A DNA stretch of 64,000 nucleotides from Methylobacteriaceae bacterium (GTDB taxonomy: Bacteria; Pseudomonadota; Alphaproteobacteria; Rhizobiales; Beijerinckiaceae). The notes beneath the pieces were generated by a model. It saw only the letters and a list, made by a program, of their open reading frames with translations. It ran no database searches and was not told where the DNA came from. This document shows, piece after piece, positions 6,828-16,041 of this stretch. The stretch is taken from assembly GCA_020638195.1 (NCBI GenBank), contig JACKJC010000002.1, forward strand, positions 310,001 to 374,000. The letters run 5' to 3'. The first letter of the stretch is position 1. The number at the start of each line of letters is the position of its first letter. The translations under genes and the position numbers were made by a program.

Positions 6828-8480
6828 TCAGCCCTCCATCTTCTCCCAGAGATGGCGCACGAGCATGCCCGCGCGCTTCTCGATCGCTTCTGCGGCAGCG
6901 AGCGCGAGATCCTCGCGGTAGCGGCCGGCGATGAGCTGCACGCCGATCGGGCGGCCCTTGTGGATCGAGACCGGCACGACGGCGCCGGGCAGGCCGAGCA
7001 CGTTGATGGCGGAGATGAAGCGGATCTCGTCGTGGAAGAATTTGAAGACGCGATCCTCGCTGATCGTGTCTTCACGTGGGCCCGGCGTCGGCTGGACGGT
7101 CGTCGGCGCGAGAATGACGGGATAGGTCTCGAAGAACATCTGCCAGCGGCGGATATGGGCGTTGCGCTGGGCGATTGCTTGCATGAAGCCCGCCTGATCA
7201 AGAATCCTTGCGCCCTTGCGCATGCCGAGCCACGCTGTCCTGAAGTCCGCTGACGTCATAGACAATCTGTAGGTTTCAAGAAGTACGACTTCCTCGGTCA
7301 CGAGAATGTCGGCCCAATTTTGCCACACGCCGTTGATGTCGGGAACCTCGACCTCCTCGACGCGATAGCCCGATTTCTGCAGGTCGTCGGCCGCCTGCGT
7401 CAGCGCAGCGCGCACGGAGACGTCCACCTTCATGTCGTCGGGGATTTTCGCAAGCGCGACCTTGATCGGGCCCTTCGGCTTCGGCCCTTCGAGTGGCGCC
7501 GGCGCCCACCAGGGGTCGCGCGGATCGCGCTGGCTCATCGCCGCGAGCGCGAGACGGGCGTCGGCGACGCTGCGCGTCAGCGGGCCTTGCGCCGACATGA
7601 GATGCGCGAGCATCGGGCGCTCGCTTGTCGCGCTTTCGTTATAGGCGGGAATTCTCCCCTGCGTCGGCTTGATGGTGACGACGCCATTGCAATGGGCCGG
7701 CCAGCGCAAGGAGCCGCCGATATCGTTGCCGTGGCCTATGGTCCCGATGCCCGCCGCGACCGCCGCGCCCGCGCCGCCGGACGAGCCGCCGCAGGTGATG
7801 GCCTCGTCCCACGGATTGAGGGTCAGGCCGTGCAGCGGATTGTCGGTGAAGGCGCGGAAGGAAAATTCCGGCGTGTTGGTGAGGCCGATGACGATGGCGC
7901 CGGCTTTCTTCAGGTTGCGCACCACGGGCGAATCCGACGGCGCGATAAGGCCCATCTGCGCCGGCACGCCGTTCGGATTGGGGCGGCCTTCGTAGTCGAC
8001 GTTTTCCTTGACGGTGATCGGCACGCCGTGCAGCGGTGGAAGATCGGCGCCTTTGGCGCGGGCGCGGTCGGCGGCGCGGGCCGCCTTGATCGCTTCGGCC
8101 GAGAGATCGACGACAACGGCGTTGAGCTTCGGATTGACCGCGTGCATGCGCTCGACATGCGCCTTGACGGCTTCCTCTGCCGAAATCGCACCGTTGCGGA
8201 TGGCGGCGGCGGTCTGGACGGCGGTCCATTGCCAGATCGGCGCATTGGGCATGCGCGCCTTTTTCACTGATTTCGCAGGCTTGCTCGCGGCCTTCTTGGC
8301 GGGAGCGGATTTGGCTGCCGGGGCTTTGGCTGTCGCCGTGGCGACGGACTTGACCGGCGCAGCCTTCTTCGCCGCCTTGGCGGCCTTTTTCGCTGTTTTC
8401 TTGACGGCCTTCTTCGGTGCGGTCTTTTCGGCGGCTATTTTCTTGGACGGTGATTTCTTGGCCACTTGTTTCGCTCCCAC
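6828..8480 (-). CDS. Amidase-signature hydrolase with a histone H1-like N-terminal tail
   Basis: 550 aa. Residues 80-550 form an amidase-signature enzyme: Lys158 in ITVKENVDYEG, the GGSSGG loop at 231-236 and the nucleophile Ser257 in NDIGGSLRWPAH make up the Ser-cisSer-Lys triad that hydrolyses amide bonds. Residues 1-76 are an unusual tail of Lys, Ala and Pro with KKAxK repeats, resembling histone H1-like or Hc1-type DNA-binding tails. The tail is in the same open frame with no alternative start next to the catalytic domain other than Met77. The substrate is unknown. Convergent with the exported gene at 6001. Confidence 0.87.
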   Translation of the reverse strand: MGAKQVAKKSPSKKIAAEKTAPKKAVKKTAKKAAKAAKKAAPVKSVATATAKAPAAKSAPAKKAASKPAKSVKKARMPNAPIWQWTAVQTAAAIRNGAISAEEAVKAHVERMHAVNPKLNAVVVDLSAEAIKAARAADRARAKGADLPPLHGVPITVKENVDYEGRPNPNGVPAQMGLIAPSDSPVVRNLKKAGAIVIGLTNTPEFSFRAFTDNPLHGLTLNPWDEAITCGGSSGGAGAAVAAGIGTIGHGNDIGGSLRWPAHCNGVVTIKPTQGRIPAYNESATSERPMLAHLMSAQGPLTRSVADARLALAAMSQRDPRDPWWAPAPLEGPKPKGPIKVALAKIPDDMKVDVSVRAALTQAADDLQKSGYRVEEVEVPDINGVWQNWADILVTEEVVLLETYRLSMTSADFRTAWLGMRKGARILDQAGFMQAIAQRNAHIRRWQMFFETYPVILAPTTVQPTPGPREDTISEDRVFKFFHDEIRFISAINVLGLPGAVVPVSIHKGRPIGVQLIAGRYREDLALAAAEAIEKRAGMLVRHLWEKMEG

Positions 8481-8549
8481 GGCGTTTGTGCGCGAATGGT
8501 AGCGGGGCGGCGGGCGGCGTGTCGAGATGGGTGATCTTACCGGAGTGGC

Positions 8550-10958
8550 TCACCCCCGCTGCACGAAACTTTCCAGCACCATCTTCCGTCCGGCCTTGTC
8601 GAAATCGACCGTCAGCTTGTTGCCGTCGACGGCGTAGATCGAACCCGGGCCGAATTTCTGGTGAAAGATGCGGTCGCCGCGGCCGAAGGCCGAGCTCGCC
8701 GATGACTTCGCGACCAGTTCGCCTTCGATGGTCAGCGGGCCGCGTCGCGCGGCCTGTGTCTGGGCGCGGCCTGATGCGAAGGGCGATTGCGCGCGTTCGC
8801 CGAAACCGGCGCCGCCTTTTGTATCGTTACTTCTAGCCTGCGCGCGCTTCCAGCCCGGCGTCGAATAGGTCGAGCCGTAGGAATCCATGTTCTCGAAACG
8901 CGACAGCGCGTAGCCGCCGTATTGCGAGGCGTTGGGCGCCTCGACCACGTCGACATGTTTGTTCGGCAGGTCGTCGAGAAAGCGCGAAGGAATGGTCGAC
9001 TGCCACAGGCCGTGGATGCGGCGGTTGGTGGCGAAATAGAGTTTGGCGCGGCGTTTCGCGCGCGTGATGCCGACGTAGGCGAGACGGCGTTCTTCCTCGA
9101 GGCCCGCGCGGCCGCTCTCGTCGAGCGAGCGCTGGTGGGGAAACAGGCCTTCCTCCCAGCCGGGCAGATAGACGGTCTCGAATTCGAGGCCCTTGGCGCC
9201 GTGCAGCGTCATGATCGAGACGCGCTCGCCCTCGGCGGCCTCGTCCTTTTCCATCACGAGCGAAATATGTTCGAGGAAGGCCGCCATGTCGGGGAATTCC
9301 TCCATGGCGCGCACGAATTCTTTCAGGTTTTCGAGACGGCCGGCGGCCTCTGCCGTGCGGTCGGCGCGCCACATGTCGACATAGCCGGATTCCTCGAGAA
9401 TCATCTCGGCGAGTTCGTTGTGTGGCTTTTGGTCGATCAAGGAGGCCCAGCGCGCGAAACTCATCAGCAGATTGCGGAGCGAGGTGCGTGGTTTCGGCTT
9501 CAGTTCCTCAGTCTCGACCATCATCGCGGCCGCGCGCATGAGCGGCACGCCGACGGCGCGCGCGTGATCGTGCAGGAGCTGCAGGGTAGCGTCGCCGAGG
9601 CCGCGCTTGGGCGTATTGACGATGCGCTCGAAGGCGAGATCGTCGGCGGGCTGCGCGACGCAGCGCAGATAGGCGAGCGCGTCTCGGATTTCGGCGCGCT
9701 CGTAGAAGCGTGGGCCGCCGATCACGCGATAGGGCAGGCCCAACGTGATGAAGCGCTCCTCGAACTCACGCATCTGGAAGGAGGCGCGCACGAGAATGGC
9801 GACCTCATCGAGACGATGGCCCTTGCGCTGGATCTGCTCGATGTCCTCGCCGATGGCGCGGGCTTCTTCCTCCGAATCCCAGACGCCGCAGACGGTCGGC
9901 TTCTCGCCGTCGTCGCCGTCGGTGAACAGCGTTTTGCCGAGCCGGTCCTTGTTGTGGGCGATCAGGCCGGCGGCGGCGGCCAGGATATGGCCGGTCGAAC
10001 GGTAGTTGCGTTCGAGGCGGATAACTTTCGCGCCGGGAAAGTCTTTTTCGAAACGCAGGATGTTGTCGACGTCGGCGCCGCGCCAGCCGTAGATCGACTG
10101 ATCGTCATCGCCGACGCAGCAGACATTGTCGCGGCCTTGCGCGATCAGGCGCAGCCAGAGGTACTGGACGGTGTTGGTGTCCTGGTACTCGTCGACGAGA
10201 ATGTACTTGAACCGTTCCTGCCAGTTGCGGAGCACATCCGGATTTTCGCGGAACAGGCGCAGCGTCTCGAGCAGCAGGTCGCCGAAATCGGTTGCGTTCA
10301 GCGTCTTCAGCCGGTCCTGATAGAGCGCGTAGAGTTTCGCGCCCTTGCCGTTGGCGAAGGCCTCGGCTTCGCCCGCCGGAACCTTGTCGGGCGTCAGGCC
10401 CCGGTTCTTCCAGGCGTCGATCTGCCAGGCGAGCGTGCGCGCCGGCCAGCGCTTGTCGTCGATGTTCTCGGCCTGGATCACCTGCTTCAAGAGGCGGATC
10501 TGGTCGTCGGTGTCGAGAATCGTGAAATTGGATTTCAGGCCGACGAGTTCGGCATGGCGACGCAGGATCTTGGTGGAAATGGCGTGGAACGTGCCGAGCC
10601 AGGGCATGCCTTCGGCCACCGGGCCCGCCAGCGCGGCCACGCGTTCCCGCATCTCGCGCGCCGCCTTGTTGGTGAAGGTGACAGCCAGGATTTCCGACGG
10701 GCGCGCCTTGCCGAGCGCCAGAATGTGGGCGATGCGGGTCGTCAGCACGCGGGTCTTGCCGGTGCCGGCGCCGGCCAGCACCAGAACCGCGCCGTCGATC
10801 GATTCCACCGCCGCGCGCTGCTCGGGATTGAGCGTCGTCAGCCAGGGCGTCGCGCGGGCGGCGGCAAGCGCGCGCTCGCGGATGCCGCCGGGGGCGGGCG
10901 CGTCAAAGGGCGCTTCGTTTCGCGGCCAATCGTCATCAGGTTGCGGCGCTTGCGGCAA
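8550..10958 (-). CDS. uvrD: UvrD/PcrA-type superfamily 1 DNA helicase
   Basis: 802 aa. Walker A is at residues 62-69 (AGAGTGKT), motif II is VDEYQDTN, motif III is GDDDQSIYGWRGA, motif IV is RLERNYRS, motif V contains TLHGAKGLEFETV and motif VI is YVGITRAKRRAKL. The 3'-5' helicase unwinds DNA in mismatch and nucleotide-excision repair. The C-terminus ends in a Tudor-like segment (FHQKFGPGSIYAVDGNKLTVDFDKAGRKMVLESFV), which in PcrA/UvrD contacts RNA polymerase. The start is TTG at 10958 with GAGGA about ten bases upstream. A 206-base gap with no feature separates it from the divergent radical SAM gene. Confidence 0.95.
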   Translation of the reverse strand: MPQAPQPDDDWPRNEAPFDAPAPGGIRERALAAARATPWLTTLNPEQRAAVESIDGAVLVLAGAGTGKTRVLTTRIAHILALGKARPSEILAVTFTNKAAREMRERVAALAGPVAEGMPWLGTFHAISTKILRRHAELVGLKSNFTILDTDDQIRLLKQVIQAENIDDKRWPARTLAWQIDAWKNRGLTPDKVPAGEAEAFANGKGAKLYALYQDRLKTLNATDFGDLLLETLRLFRENPDVLRNWQERFKYILVDEYQDTNTVQYLWLRLIAQGRDNVCCVGDDDQSIYGWRGADVDNILRFEKDFPGAKVIRLERNYRSTGHILAAAAGLIAHNKDRLGKTLFTDGDDGEKPTVCGVWDSEEEARAIGEDIEQIQRKGHRLDEVAILVRASFQMREFEERFITLGLPYRVIGGPRFYERAEIRDALAYLRCVAQPADDLAFERIVNTPKRGLGDATLQLLHDHARAVGVPLMRAAAMMVETEELKPKPRTSLRNLLMSFARWASLIDQKPHNELAEMILEESGYVDMWRADRTAEAAGRLENLKEFVRAMEEFPDMAAFLEHISLVMEKDEAAEGERVSIMTLHGAKGLEFETVYLPGWEEGLFPHQRSLDESGRAGLEEERRLAYVGITRAKRRAKLYFATNRRIHGLWQSTIPSRFLDDLPNKHVDVVEAPNASQYGGYALSRFENMDSYGSTYSTPGWKRAQARSNDTKGGAGFGERAQSPFASGRAQTQAARRGPLTIEGELVAKSSASSAFGRGDRIFHQKFGPGSIYAVDGNKLTVDFDKAGRKMVLESFVQRG

Positions 10959-11164
10959 TTCTGGCTTTTCCTCGGGCGATTCGGGATGCCGCCAATGTGG
11001 GGCGCGAGGCCCGGTTTGTCACGGGCGGCGGGCCACGGCCTTTGCAATTGCGGCGCCCGGCCTATATTGTGCGCAGCAACAGGCCGGCTCGCGCAAGTCT
11101 CGGGCAGCTCGGGCTTTTCCGTTTCGGCGAGCGGAGACGCGCCGCGAAGAGAATGTCAGCGTAG

Positions 11165-12445
11165 ATGGCGACCAGCAAGGAAACCGGCAAACAGCCCAGT
11201 GCGCTTTCGCCGCGCCGCCTGCTGCAATGGGCGGCGAGCCCCGCCGTGCTCGACTTCATCGGGCGCGACCGGGCGGATGCGGTGGCGTCGTTCGTCAACA
11301 ACAATCTGATCCTGAAGCTGCGGCAGCGCCGCGCCTATGCCCAGTCGCAGGCGCAGGACGAGGCCGCGCAGGCCTATCTCAAGACGCATTTCTGCCGGCG
11401 GCCGTTCAACACGATGGAGACGACCCACACCGGCCTCGTCTTCGCCTGCTGCCCGGTCTATCTGCCGACGCCGATCGGCCGGCTCGACGAGAACCATCGC
11501 GACGTCTGGCATTCGGATATCGCGAACAAGATCCGGGATTCCATCATCGACGGGTCGTACTCTTATTGCGACCACGTCAATTGCCCGTTCATCGCCGGCC
11601 GCCAGCTGGAGCCGCGCGACACCGACGAGGCGCGCGAATTCATCGAGCACCATCGCAAGGGGCGCGCGGTTGCGCCGCCGCCGCTGCAGGTGGTGCTATC
11701 CCATGACAAATCCTGCAATCTCGCCTGCCCATCCTGCCGCTCGGGCATCTATGTCGCCAACAAGGCGCGGCAGGCCAAGCTCGACGATCTCACCGAAAAA
11801 TCGCTGCTGCCGATGCTGAAGGACGCCGGCGAGGTCATCATCACCGGCTCCGGCGACGCCTTCGGCTCCAACCATTTCCGCAACCTCATCAAGCGGCTGA
11901 CGGCGAGCGACGACTACAAGGATCTGCAGATCCACCTGCACACCAACGGCCAGCTGTTCGACGAGCGCGCCTGGCGTGACCTCAACCTGTCAGGCCATGT
12001 CGGCGCGGTGCAGATTTCGATCGACGCGGCGGAGGCCGACACCTACGCCAACGTGCGCCGCCCCGGGAATTTCGCGCGGCTGCTCAAAAACCTCGCCTTC
12101 ATCAAGACCAAGCGCGAGACCGGCGAAATCCAGCACCTGATGTTCTCGATGGTGGTGCAGGACGCCAACTACCGGGAAATGCCCGCCTTCGTTCGCATGG
12201 GGCAGGATTTCGGCGCCGACAGCGTGATGTTCAACATGTACCGGCAGCGCGACGTGTTCTCGAAGGGCGAATACGAGGACGCCTTCATCGGCGATCCGCA
12301 CCATCCCGATCACGCGGATTTCCTCGAAATCCTGCATGCGCCGGAGCTCTATCTGCCGATCGCCAATCTGGGCAATCTCGCCGCCTATGCGCCGGCAGGC
12401 TGGCTCGACGCCGACAAGCATCCGATCGGGCAGGCGGCGGAGTAG
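11165..12445 (+). CDS. Radical SAM protein with N-terminal SPASM-like domain
   Basis: 426 aa. The radical SAM cluster motif is Cys184-x3-Cys188-x2-Cys191 (CNLACPSC), followed by a partial barrel with GSGDAF, a strand LQIHLHTNG and VQISIDAAE. Ahead of it, residues 75-142 carry Cys77, Cys95, Cys96, Cys135 and Cys140 in the order of a SPASM domain (C...G..ACC...IG......W...I....R..I..G....C....C). SPASM domains usually follow the core, so this is a permuted arrangement. SPASM enzymes modify peptides or proteins and use extra Fe-S clusters. No peptide substrate gene is evident nearby; DUF924 follows after 30 bases. Confidence 0.85.
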   Translation: MATSKETGKQPSALSPRRLLQWAASPAVLDFIGRDRADAVASFVNNNLILKLRQRRAYAQSQAQDEAAQAYLKTHFCRRPFNTMETTHTGLVFACCPVYLPTPIGRLDENHRDVWHSDIANKIRDSIIDGSYSYCDHVNCPFIAGRQLEPRDTDEAREFIEHHRKGRAVAPPPLQVVLSHDKSCNLACPSCRSGIYVANKARQAKLDDLTEKSLLPMLKDAGEVIITGSGDAFGSNHFRNLIKRLTASDDYKDLQIHLHTNGQLFDERAWRDLNLSGHVGAVQISIDAAEADTYANVRRPGNFARLLKNLAFIKTKRETGEIQHLMFSMVVQDANYREMPAFVRMGQDFGADSVMFNMYRQRDVFSKGEYEDAFIGDPHHPDHADFLEILHAPELYLPIANLGNLAAYAPAGWLDADKHPIGQAAE

Positions 12446-12475
12446 GGGCCTCGCAGATGACGACAGGAGTGACGG

Positions 12476-13018
12476 ATGCCCGCCTCGCCCCGCGACATCA
12501 TCGACTTCTGGCTGGACGCCGGCCCTGACCGCTGGTTTTCCGTCGATCCCGAATTCGACGCTCTTGTCCGTGCGCGCTTTCTCGACGCGCACGAGATGGT
12601 GGCGGGCGGCGGCTTGCCGGACTGGAACGCGGCGGCCGAGGGCGCGCTGGCGCTGATCCTTCTGACTGATCAGTTTCCGCGCAACATGTTCCGCGCCACG
12701 CCGCGCGCTTTCGCCACCGATGCGCTGGCGATGCGGATCGCCGAGCGCGCCATCGCCCGGGCCTTCGACCACGCCTACCATCCGCCGCTCCGGCGCTTCT
12801 TCTATCTGCCGTTCATGCATGCGGAGGACATTGCCGCGCAGAAGCGGTGCGAGGCGCTGTGCGCCGCGGCGGGGGACGAAGAGGGCGTGAAATACGCTGT
12901 CGTCCACCGCGAAATCATCGAGCAATTCGGTCGCTTCCCGCATCGCAACCCGATCCTCGGGCGCGAAATGACCGAGGAAGAGCAGCGTTTTCTCGATGGG
13001 GGCGGATTCTCCGGCTGA
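12476..13018 (+). CDS. DUF924 family protein
   Basis: 180 aa. Family signature LILLTDQFPRNMFR near residues 58-71 and a helical PFMHAED segment near residues 111-117. Members are all-helical, TPR-like small proteins of unknown function. ATG at 12476 with CAGGAG seven bases upstream. It follows the radical SAM gene by 30 bases on the same strand and is likely co-transcribed with it. Another common context for the family is housekeeping, so a shared role is only a possibility. Confidence 0.88.
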   Translation: MPASPRDIIDFWLDAGPDRWFSVDPEFDALVRARFLDAHEMVAGGGLPDWNAAAEGALALILLTDQFPRNMFRATPRAFATDALAMRIAERAIARAFDHAYHPPLRRFFYLPFMHAEDIAAQKRCEALCAAAGDEEGVKYAVVHREIIEQFGRFPHRNPILGREMTEEEQRFLDGGGFSG

Positions 13019-13106
13019 GGCGGGATATGCGTCCATCGGCCGCTTGCGCTCGCCGCCCCCCGGCGTGCTAGCGTGAACTACACGCATTCGAGTCGGGGAT
13101 GGAAAA

Positions 13107-14822
13107 ATGACGGGCGCTACGCGCGCGCCGGCGCGGCCGCAGTTCAAGGACCTGTTCGCGCCCAAGCTGCTGACGGTCCTGCGCGAAGGCTATACGCTTC
13201 AGCATCTGCAGCAGGACGCGCTGGCCGGACTCACCGTCGCGGTGGTCGCCATTCCGCTGTCAATGGCCATCGCCATCGCCTCCGGCGCGAGCCCGGCGGC
13301 GGGGCTGACGACGGCGATCGTCGGCGGCTTTCTGATTTCCGCGCTCGGCGGCAGCCGGTTCCAGATCGGCGGTCCGGCCGGCGCCTTCATCGTTCTGGTC
13401 GCCAAGACCATCGAGACCTACGGGTACGACGGCTTTCTGATAGCCACCATCATGGCCGGCCTGCTGCTGCTGGGGCTCGGATACATGCGGCTCGGGTCGC
13501 TGATCCGCTACATCCCGCACAGCGTGCTTGTCGCGTTTACCGCGGGCATCGCCGTGATCATCATGGCGAGCCAGATGCGAGATGTCTTCGGCCTCGCGAT
13601 CGGGCGCGAACCGGCGGCATTCGTGCCGAAGGTCGAGGCCCTGTGGGCGGCGCGCGCGAGTTTCAATCCGGCCGCGCTCGGCGTCGCCGTCACGACGCTC
13701 TGCGCCATTCTCTCCCTGCAATTCTGGAACCCGCGCTTTCCCGGCCTGCTGGTGGCGGTCGCCGCGGTCTCCGTGGCGGCCTTCGCCCTGCATCTTCCCG
13801 TCGAGACGATCGGCGCCCGCTTCGGCGCCCTGCCGAGCGCGCCGCCGATGCCGCATCTGCCGACGCTCTCGTTCCAGAAGATCATGGATGTCGCTCCGGC
13901 CGCCTTCGCCATGGCTCTGCTCGGCGGCATCGAATCGCTCCTGTCGGCGGCGGTCGCGGACGGCATGACCGGGCGGCGCCATCGCTCCAATTGCGAACTG
14001 GTGGCGCAGGGCTATGCCAATATCGCCTCGGCGCTGTTCGGCGGCCTCTGCGCCACTGGCACGATCGCGCGCACGGCCACCAATGTGCGCGCGCATGCGC
14101 ATGGCCCGGTATCCGGCATGTTGCACGCGGTCTTCGTGCTGCTGTTCATGCTGGTCGCCGGCCCGCTGGTCGCCTATGTGCCGCTCGCCGCGCTCGCCGC
14201 CGTTCTCGTCATCGTCTCCTGGAACATGATCGAGAAGGAGGAGATCCGCGCGATCTTCCGGCGCGACCTTGCCGAGGCCGGCATATTCCTGGCGACCGTT
14301 GGGCTCACCGTCTTTCGCGACGTCGCCGAGGCGATCGCCGTCGGCGTCACGCTCGGCTCGCTGCTGTTCATGCATCGCATGGCGGGCGTGGTGGAGGACG
14401 CGATGCATACGCGGCTCGTCGATGACGACGCTCCCGACGAGATCGGCGGACCCGATACGGCGCATGAGTTCGACGCGCGCGGCATTGCGGTTCTCTCGTT
14501 GCGCGGGCCATTGTTCTTCGGCGCGGCGGGTCAGGTTTCGTCCGTGCTCGACCAGATCGGCGAGAAGCCGCGCGGCTTCGTGCTCGATCTATCGCGCGTG
14601 CCCTTCGTCGACGAGACGGCGGCGCATGCATTGATCGCCTTCTTCGGCAAGGCGCAGAAGCGCGGCGTGCGGGTGGCGGTCGCCGGCGTGCAGCGACCCG
14701 TGTTGCGTACGCTTCTTCAGAATGGCCTCGACCGGCGCATGGTGATTATGGCGCCGGACGTGGACGCCGCGCGCAAGCGTTTGTCGATCACGGTGGACAA
14801 GGCGCTGGCGCAGGACGCCTGA
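13107..14822 (+). CDS. SulP-family inorganic anion transporter with STAS domain
   Basis: 571 aa. About twelve membrane segments occupy residues 30-430, with the SulP signature GGSRFQIGGPAGAFIVLVA near residues 70-90. A cytoplasmic STAS domain (residues 455-560) includes VLDLSRVPFVDETAAHALI. The family carries sulfate, bicarbonate, dicarboxylates or other anions across the inner membrane, and the substrate is not visible here. ATG at 13107, preceded by GGGGATGGAAAA. The gene is convergent with the small minus-strand gene at 14830. Confidence 0.93.
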   Translation: MTGATRAPARPQFKDLFAPKLLTVLREGYTLQHLQQDALAGLTVAVVAIPLSMAIAIASGASPAAGLTTAIVGGFLISALGGSRFQIGGPAGAFIVLVAKTIETYGYDGFLIATIMAGLLLLGLGYMRLGSLIRYIPHSVLVAFTAGIAVIIMASQMRDVFGLAIGREPAAFVPKVEALWAARASFNPAALGVAVTTLCAILSLQFWNPRFPGLLVAVAAVSVAAFALHLPVETIGARFGALPSAPPMPHLPTLSFQKIMDVAPAAFAMALLGGIESLLSAAVADGMTGRRHRSNCELVAQGYANIASALFGGLCATGTIARTATNVRAHAHGPVSGMLHAVFVLLFMLVAGPLVAYVPLAALAAVLVIVSWNMIEKEEIRAIFRRDLAEAGIFLATVGLTVFRDVAEAIAVGVTLGSLLFMHRMAGVVEDAMHTRLVDDDAPDEIGGPDTAHEFDARGIAVLSLRGPLFFGAAGQVSSVLDQIGEKPRGFVLDLSRVPFVDETAAHALIAFFGKAQKRGVRVAVAGVQRPVLRTLLQNGLDRRMVIMAPDVDAARKRLSITVDKALAQDA

Positions 14823-14829
14823 GCGCGCA

Positions 14830-15060
14830 TCAGGCGTGCGCGCGTCGCAGGTCCGTCAGCAGGCTGTGCAACTCCTGCGCGGGGCGCCGCGCATTGCGGC
14901 TGAAGCCATCCACGCGCGCCGCGAGCGCGGGCCCGAGCGTCAATCGAGCCGCCGCGGGCTCGTCCCGCATGCGGCGCATAATCGGCAGGAGGCGGATTTC
15001 GGCGCGCAGGCGATCCGCCTCGCTCTCATCCCAATCGGCGATATCGGCCGGTCCAAGCAT
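14830..15060 (-). CDS. Small conserved-looking protein, unknown
   Basis: 76 aa, rich in Arg, Ala and Leu, mostly helical by composition (MLGPADIADWDESEADRLRA...). Before ATG at 15060 there is a purine-rich AGAAGAGAA. It lies between SulP and the DUF1993 gene on the opposite strand. No family is recognised. The high Arg content and short length leave some doubt, though the reading frame and start site are good. Confidence 0.55.
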   Translation of the reverse strand: MLGPADIADWDESEADRLRAEIRLLPIMRRMRDEPAAARLTLGPALAARVDGFSRNARRPAQELHSLLTDLRRAHA

Positions 15061-15251
15061 GGAAATTCTCTTCTAAAATATGTAGGGACCGTTACGCCTT
15101 CGCCGGGGCGCGCGCAATTCCTGATGTCATGGGCCCGATGCGTTCGCGCGCTTGTGTTCGGCGCACGAGACGATAGCTTGTCGCGAACTCGGCCATACCC
15201 ATGACCGATAACGGAAACGCCAAACCAAAATTGGAAAGCAAGGAGCGCGCC

Positions 15252-15770
15252 ATGGCCATTTCCCTCTACGACGTCAGCGTCGCGAATTTTCTGCAGACGC
15301 TGACCGGCGCCGCCGGCTTCCTCGAAAAAGGCCGTGCGCATTTCGCCGACAAGCCCGAAGCCCTCGAAGAAATCGTCGGGTCACGCCTGTGGCCGGACAT
15401 GTTTCCGTTCAGCTTCCAGGTCATATCGATCGTGCATCATTCGCAGGGCGCGATCGAGGGCGTGCGCAAGGGGACGTTCTCGCCACGCGCCGAAGGGCCC
15501 AAGGATTATGCAGGCCTGCAACAACTTGTGGCCGACGCGCGCACCATGCTGAAGGGCGTGACGCGCGAGGAGATGGATGCGCTGGAAGGCAAGGACATGT
15601 TCTTCGAATTCCGCGACGTGAAGCTGCCCTTCACTGCCGAGAACTTCCTGATGACCTTCTCGCTGCCGAACCTGCACTTCCACGCGACCACGGCCTACGA
15701 CCTGTTGCGCATGAAAGGCGTACCAGTCGGCAAGCGGGACTATACGGGTCCGATGCGGATCAAGAAGTGA
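15252..15770 (+). CDS. DUF1993 family protein
   Basis: 172 aa. The start is ATG at 15252, chosen over an upstream in-frame ATG at 15201 because AAGGAG is six bases before it. The family is recognised from the N-terminal SLYDVSVANFLQTL, the LWPDMFPFSFQV segment and the C-terminal LPNLHFHATTAYDLLR. It resembles the DinB-like four-helix fold, where histidines bind metal; His157 and His159 in the HFHATT segment would be candidates. Function is unknown. It stands alone, upstream of a palindromic repeat. Confidence 0.88.
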   Translation: MAISLYDVSVANFLQTLTGAAGFLEKGRAHFADKPEALEEIVGSRLWPDMFPFSFQVISIVHHSQGAIEGVRKGTFSPRAEGPKDYAGLQQLVADARTMLKGVTREEMDALEGKDMFFEFRDVKLPFTAENFLMTFSLPNLHFHATTAYDLLRMKGVPVGKRDYTGPMRIKK

Positions 15771-15815
15771 GGGGCTGATCGCGAGCCTTGAGAGTCAGGC
15801 CGGCAGTTCAGAAAA

Positions 15816-15926
15816 CCTCATCCTGAGGAGCCTGCGCAGCAGGCGTCTCGAAGGGTGGCCGAGGCAAAAATGCTTGGTTTTGCCATCCTTCGAGACGCGG
15901 GCTTCGCCCGCTCCTCAGGAGGAGGA
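15816..15926. repeat. Intergenic palindromic repeat, family A copy 2
   Basis: The left arm CCTCATCCTGAGGAGCC pairs with the right arm CTCCTCAGGAGG, and the inner arms GCGTCTCGAAGG and CCTTCGAGACGC also pair. It occupies most of the 271-base gap between DUF1993 and the dehydrogenase; nothing else is seen there. Confidence 0.8.
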
Positions 15927-16041
15927 CTCGAATTGTCACCCAGGCTCCGAAGGCTTGTGGTTCATTTGTCCCGTTCCCGCGCCTCGACGCGCAGGACCCT
16001 GAGGGCTAGATTGCGCCAAAAGCTGATCCGGGAGAGCCCAA

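Noticed and set aside
8787..11309. Very long open frame opposite the UvrD/PcrA gene.
   Set aside because: It is antisense to a well-supported helicase; the composition is Arg/Ala/Glu/Gly-heavy and shows no family motifs. High GC makes long antisense frames frequent.
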